Origin: Umezawaea endophytica
Lineage (GTDB): Bacteria; Actinomycetota; Actinomycetes; Mycobacteriales; Pseudonocardiaceae
Direction of reading: 5' to 3'
Assembly (NCBI RefSeq): GCF_025061645.1
Contig: NZ_JANYMP010000004.1
Span: 473,142-537,141, forward strand
DNA: 64,000 bases
A program made the position numbers and the translations under genes. Positions 63,153 through 64,000 of this stretch are shown in pieces (position 1 is the first letter of the stretch; each line of letters starts with the position of its first letter). Under the pieces are notes generated by a model. It made no database searches, had not been told where the DNA came from, and worked only from the letters and a program-made list of their open reading frames with translations.

Positions 63153-63809
63153 TCACATCCCGCTCGCGACGGGCAGGTCGACGGCGACACGGGTACCGCC
63201 GCAGCTCCGGCGCTCGACCACCCACGTGCCCCCGAGTTCCTGCGCGCGGTCCCGCATCGACCGCAGGCCGACGCCGCCGGACCCGCGCGGGGCGAGCCAG
63301 ACGCCGTCGTCGACCACCTCGACGTGCAGGTCGCCGTCCAGCCACACGCGCACGACGCAGCGGTGCGCCCCGGCGTGGTTGGCCACGTTGGTCAGCGCTT
63401 CGCAGATGATGCGGTAGGCGGCCACCTCGACGGCCGGGGGCAGCTCGCCGAGGTCGCCGTGGATCACGACCTCGATGTCGTCACCCGCGGGCAGCCTGCC
63501 CGCGAGGGTCGCGCCGTACGCGCGAACGGCCTCGGCGAGGCCGGACCGGGCGAGCACCGACGGGTAGGCGCTCGCGGCGAGCCGCCGGATCTCGCCGATG
63601 GCGGCGTGCATCTCGCCCTCCAGCCGGGCGAGCAGTCGCTGTGCCGAGCTCGGATCGTGGGCGACGAGGTTGCGCGCGGCGCGCAGCCCGAAGACGACGG
63701 CCGCGAGCGACGGGCCGAGTCCGTCGTGCAGGTCGCGCAGGATCCGGCGACGTGCCTCGTCTGGGTCGGGATGGTGGGCATCGGCAGGGACGAGGAATTC
63801 CCGGCGCAC
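63153..63809 (-). CDS. NarL-type sensor histidine kinase, soluble, no sensor domain
   Basis: 218 residues from a GTG at 63809 with GGGGAGGAG upstream (an ATG at 63944 is possible but has no such site). The HisKA_3 dimerisation box RRRILRDLHDGLGPSLAAVV has the phospho-acceptor His28, and the HATPase has N box EALTNVANHA and G boxes DDGVW, GVGLRSM, GGTRV. No membrane helix and no input domain, so activity must be set by a partner protein. Pairs with the NarL-type regulator. Confidence 0.88.
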   Translation of the reverse strand: MRREFLVPADAHHPDPDEARRRILRDLHDGLGPSLAAVVFGLRAARNLVAHDPSSAQRLLARLEGEMHAAIGEIRRLAASAYPSVLARSGLAEAVRAYGATLAGRLPAGDDIEVVIHGDLGELPPAVEVAAYRIICEALTNVANHAGAHRCVVRVWLDGDLHVEVVDDGVWLAPRGSGGVGLRSMRDRAQELGGTWVVERRSCGGTRVAVDLPVASGM

Positions 63810-64000
63810 GGCTCCTCCCCACGGTGGAGGACGGACCAACCTCGGGGGTGTGGTTGGCTCTGGTCGACATCCCTCGTGACGGCCCCCTGACGCTAGAGTC
63901 GCACGTCCTTCCCCTGTCGTTTCAGGATTTCCGGTAGATCCCACGATAGGGCGAACCGGTTGCCCCGTCCGTACTCAAGGGGTGATGGGGATGAGGGCCC
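63810..64000. other. Right-edge region: kinase promoter and possible new start
   Basis: Holds the promoter of the kinase operon (minus strand). At 63991 an ATG preceded by GGTGATGGGG could begin a plus-strand gene leaving the window, but only three codons are visible. Confidence 0.25.

Noticed and set aside
63961..63980. TGCCCCGTCCGTA as a sixth CIS-box at the right edge
   Set aside because: Only the left arm matches; no GGGC right arm at the fixed distance.

Overview
This is a very GC-rich (roughly 70% or more by eye) window with GTG/TTG starts and overlapping stop/start codons throughout. The protein families (CBM2-linked secreted glycosidases, Streptomyces-type contractile injection system, GAP1/double-GTPase genes) point to a filamentous actinomycete. 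Pseudonocardiaceae (Saccharothrix, Actinosynnema or Lentzea-like) is my best guess, but no 16S or other marker is present to prove it. I see no tRNA, rRNA, CRISPR array, integrase or insertion sequence.

Layout. (1) 1-4.2 kb, minus strand: CPBP membrane protease, ABC ATPase and an FtsX-type permease (cut by the window edge), an efflux/immunity-type unit; then an aldo/keto reductase on the plus strand. (2) 5.2-22.7 kb: an island of conflict/signalling type. A tight minus-strand operon runs GrpE-like protein, Hsp70, Fn3-repeat protein, zinc-ribbon GTPase, GAP1-type GTPase-associated protein, membrane-anchored zinc-ribbon GTPase and a 38-residue membrane microprotein. Divergent from it is a 1771-residue TIR-CHAT-STAND-TPR protein, followed by a second Hsp70 (convergent, overlapping) and a small TIR protein divergent from that Hsp70. 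(3) 23-31.3 kb: plant-polysaccharide utilisation: GH10 xylanase-CBM2, GH43-AbfB, expansin-like-CBM2 and CE1 esterase-CBM2, with repeated AGTTTCG/CGAAACT elements, plus an unrelated TetR/SDR pair. (4) 31.4-38.4 kb: ordinary metabolic and regulatory genes (SCO6745-like, LysR, degenerate inositol-monophosphatase-like, NAD(P)-binding proteins, LysR, DeoR, MFS). (5) 38.5-63.8 kb: a nearly complete contractile injection system (CIS): Pvc16-like cap protein, AAA+ ATPase, DUF4157 protein, sheath, two tubes, LysM hub protein, VgrG-type spike, PAAR tip, gp25, gpJ and gpI baseplate proteins, several membrane or secreted accessory proteins, and a sensor kinase/response regulator/LuxR module.

The most interesting points are: a 1113-residue gene on the opposite strand inside the CIS cluster that ends in a zinc-deaminase-like domain (HAE...PCxxC) and shares an N-terminal LQxxxGNxxV motif with the DUF4157 protein, making it a strong candidate CIS cargo toxin; a 14-bp palindrome (TGCCCnTTnGGGCA) found upstream of five CIS-cluster transcription units; and the Hsp70/GrpE/double-GTPase/GAP1/TIR-CHAT-STAND island, which looks like an NTP-controlled multi-component immune or programmed-death system.

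Working model (inference): the kinase/regulator module turns on the CIS units through the shared palindrome; the particle is built with the DUF4157 protein and the deaminase protein as loaded cargo. The TIR-CHAT-STAND protein and the Hsp70/GTPase operon form a separate sensing system whose effectors are NAD-consuming (TIR) and proteolytic (CHAT).
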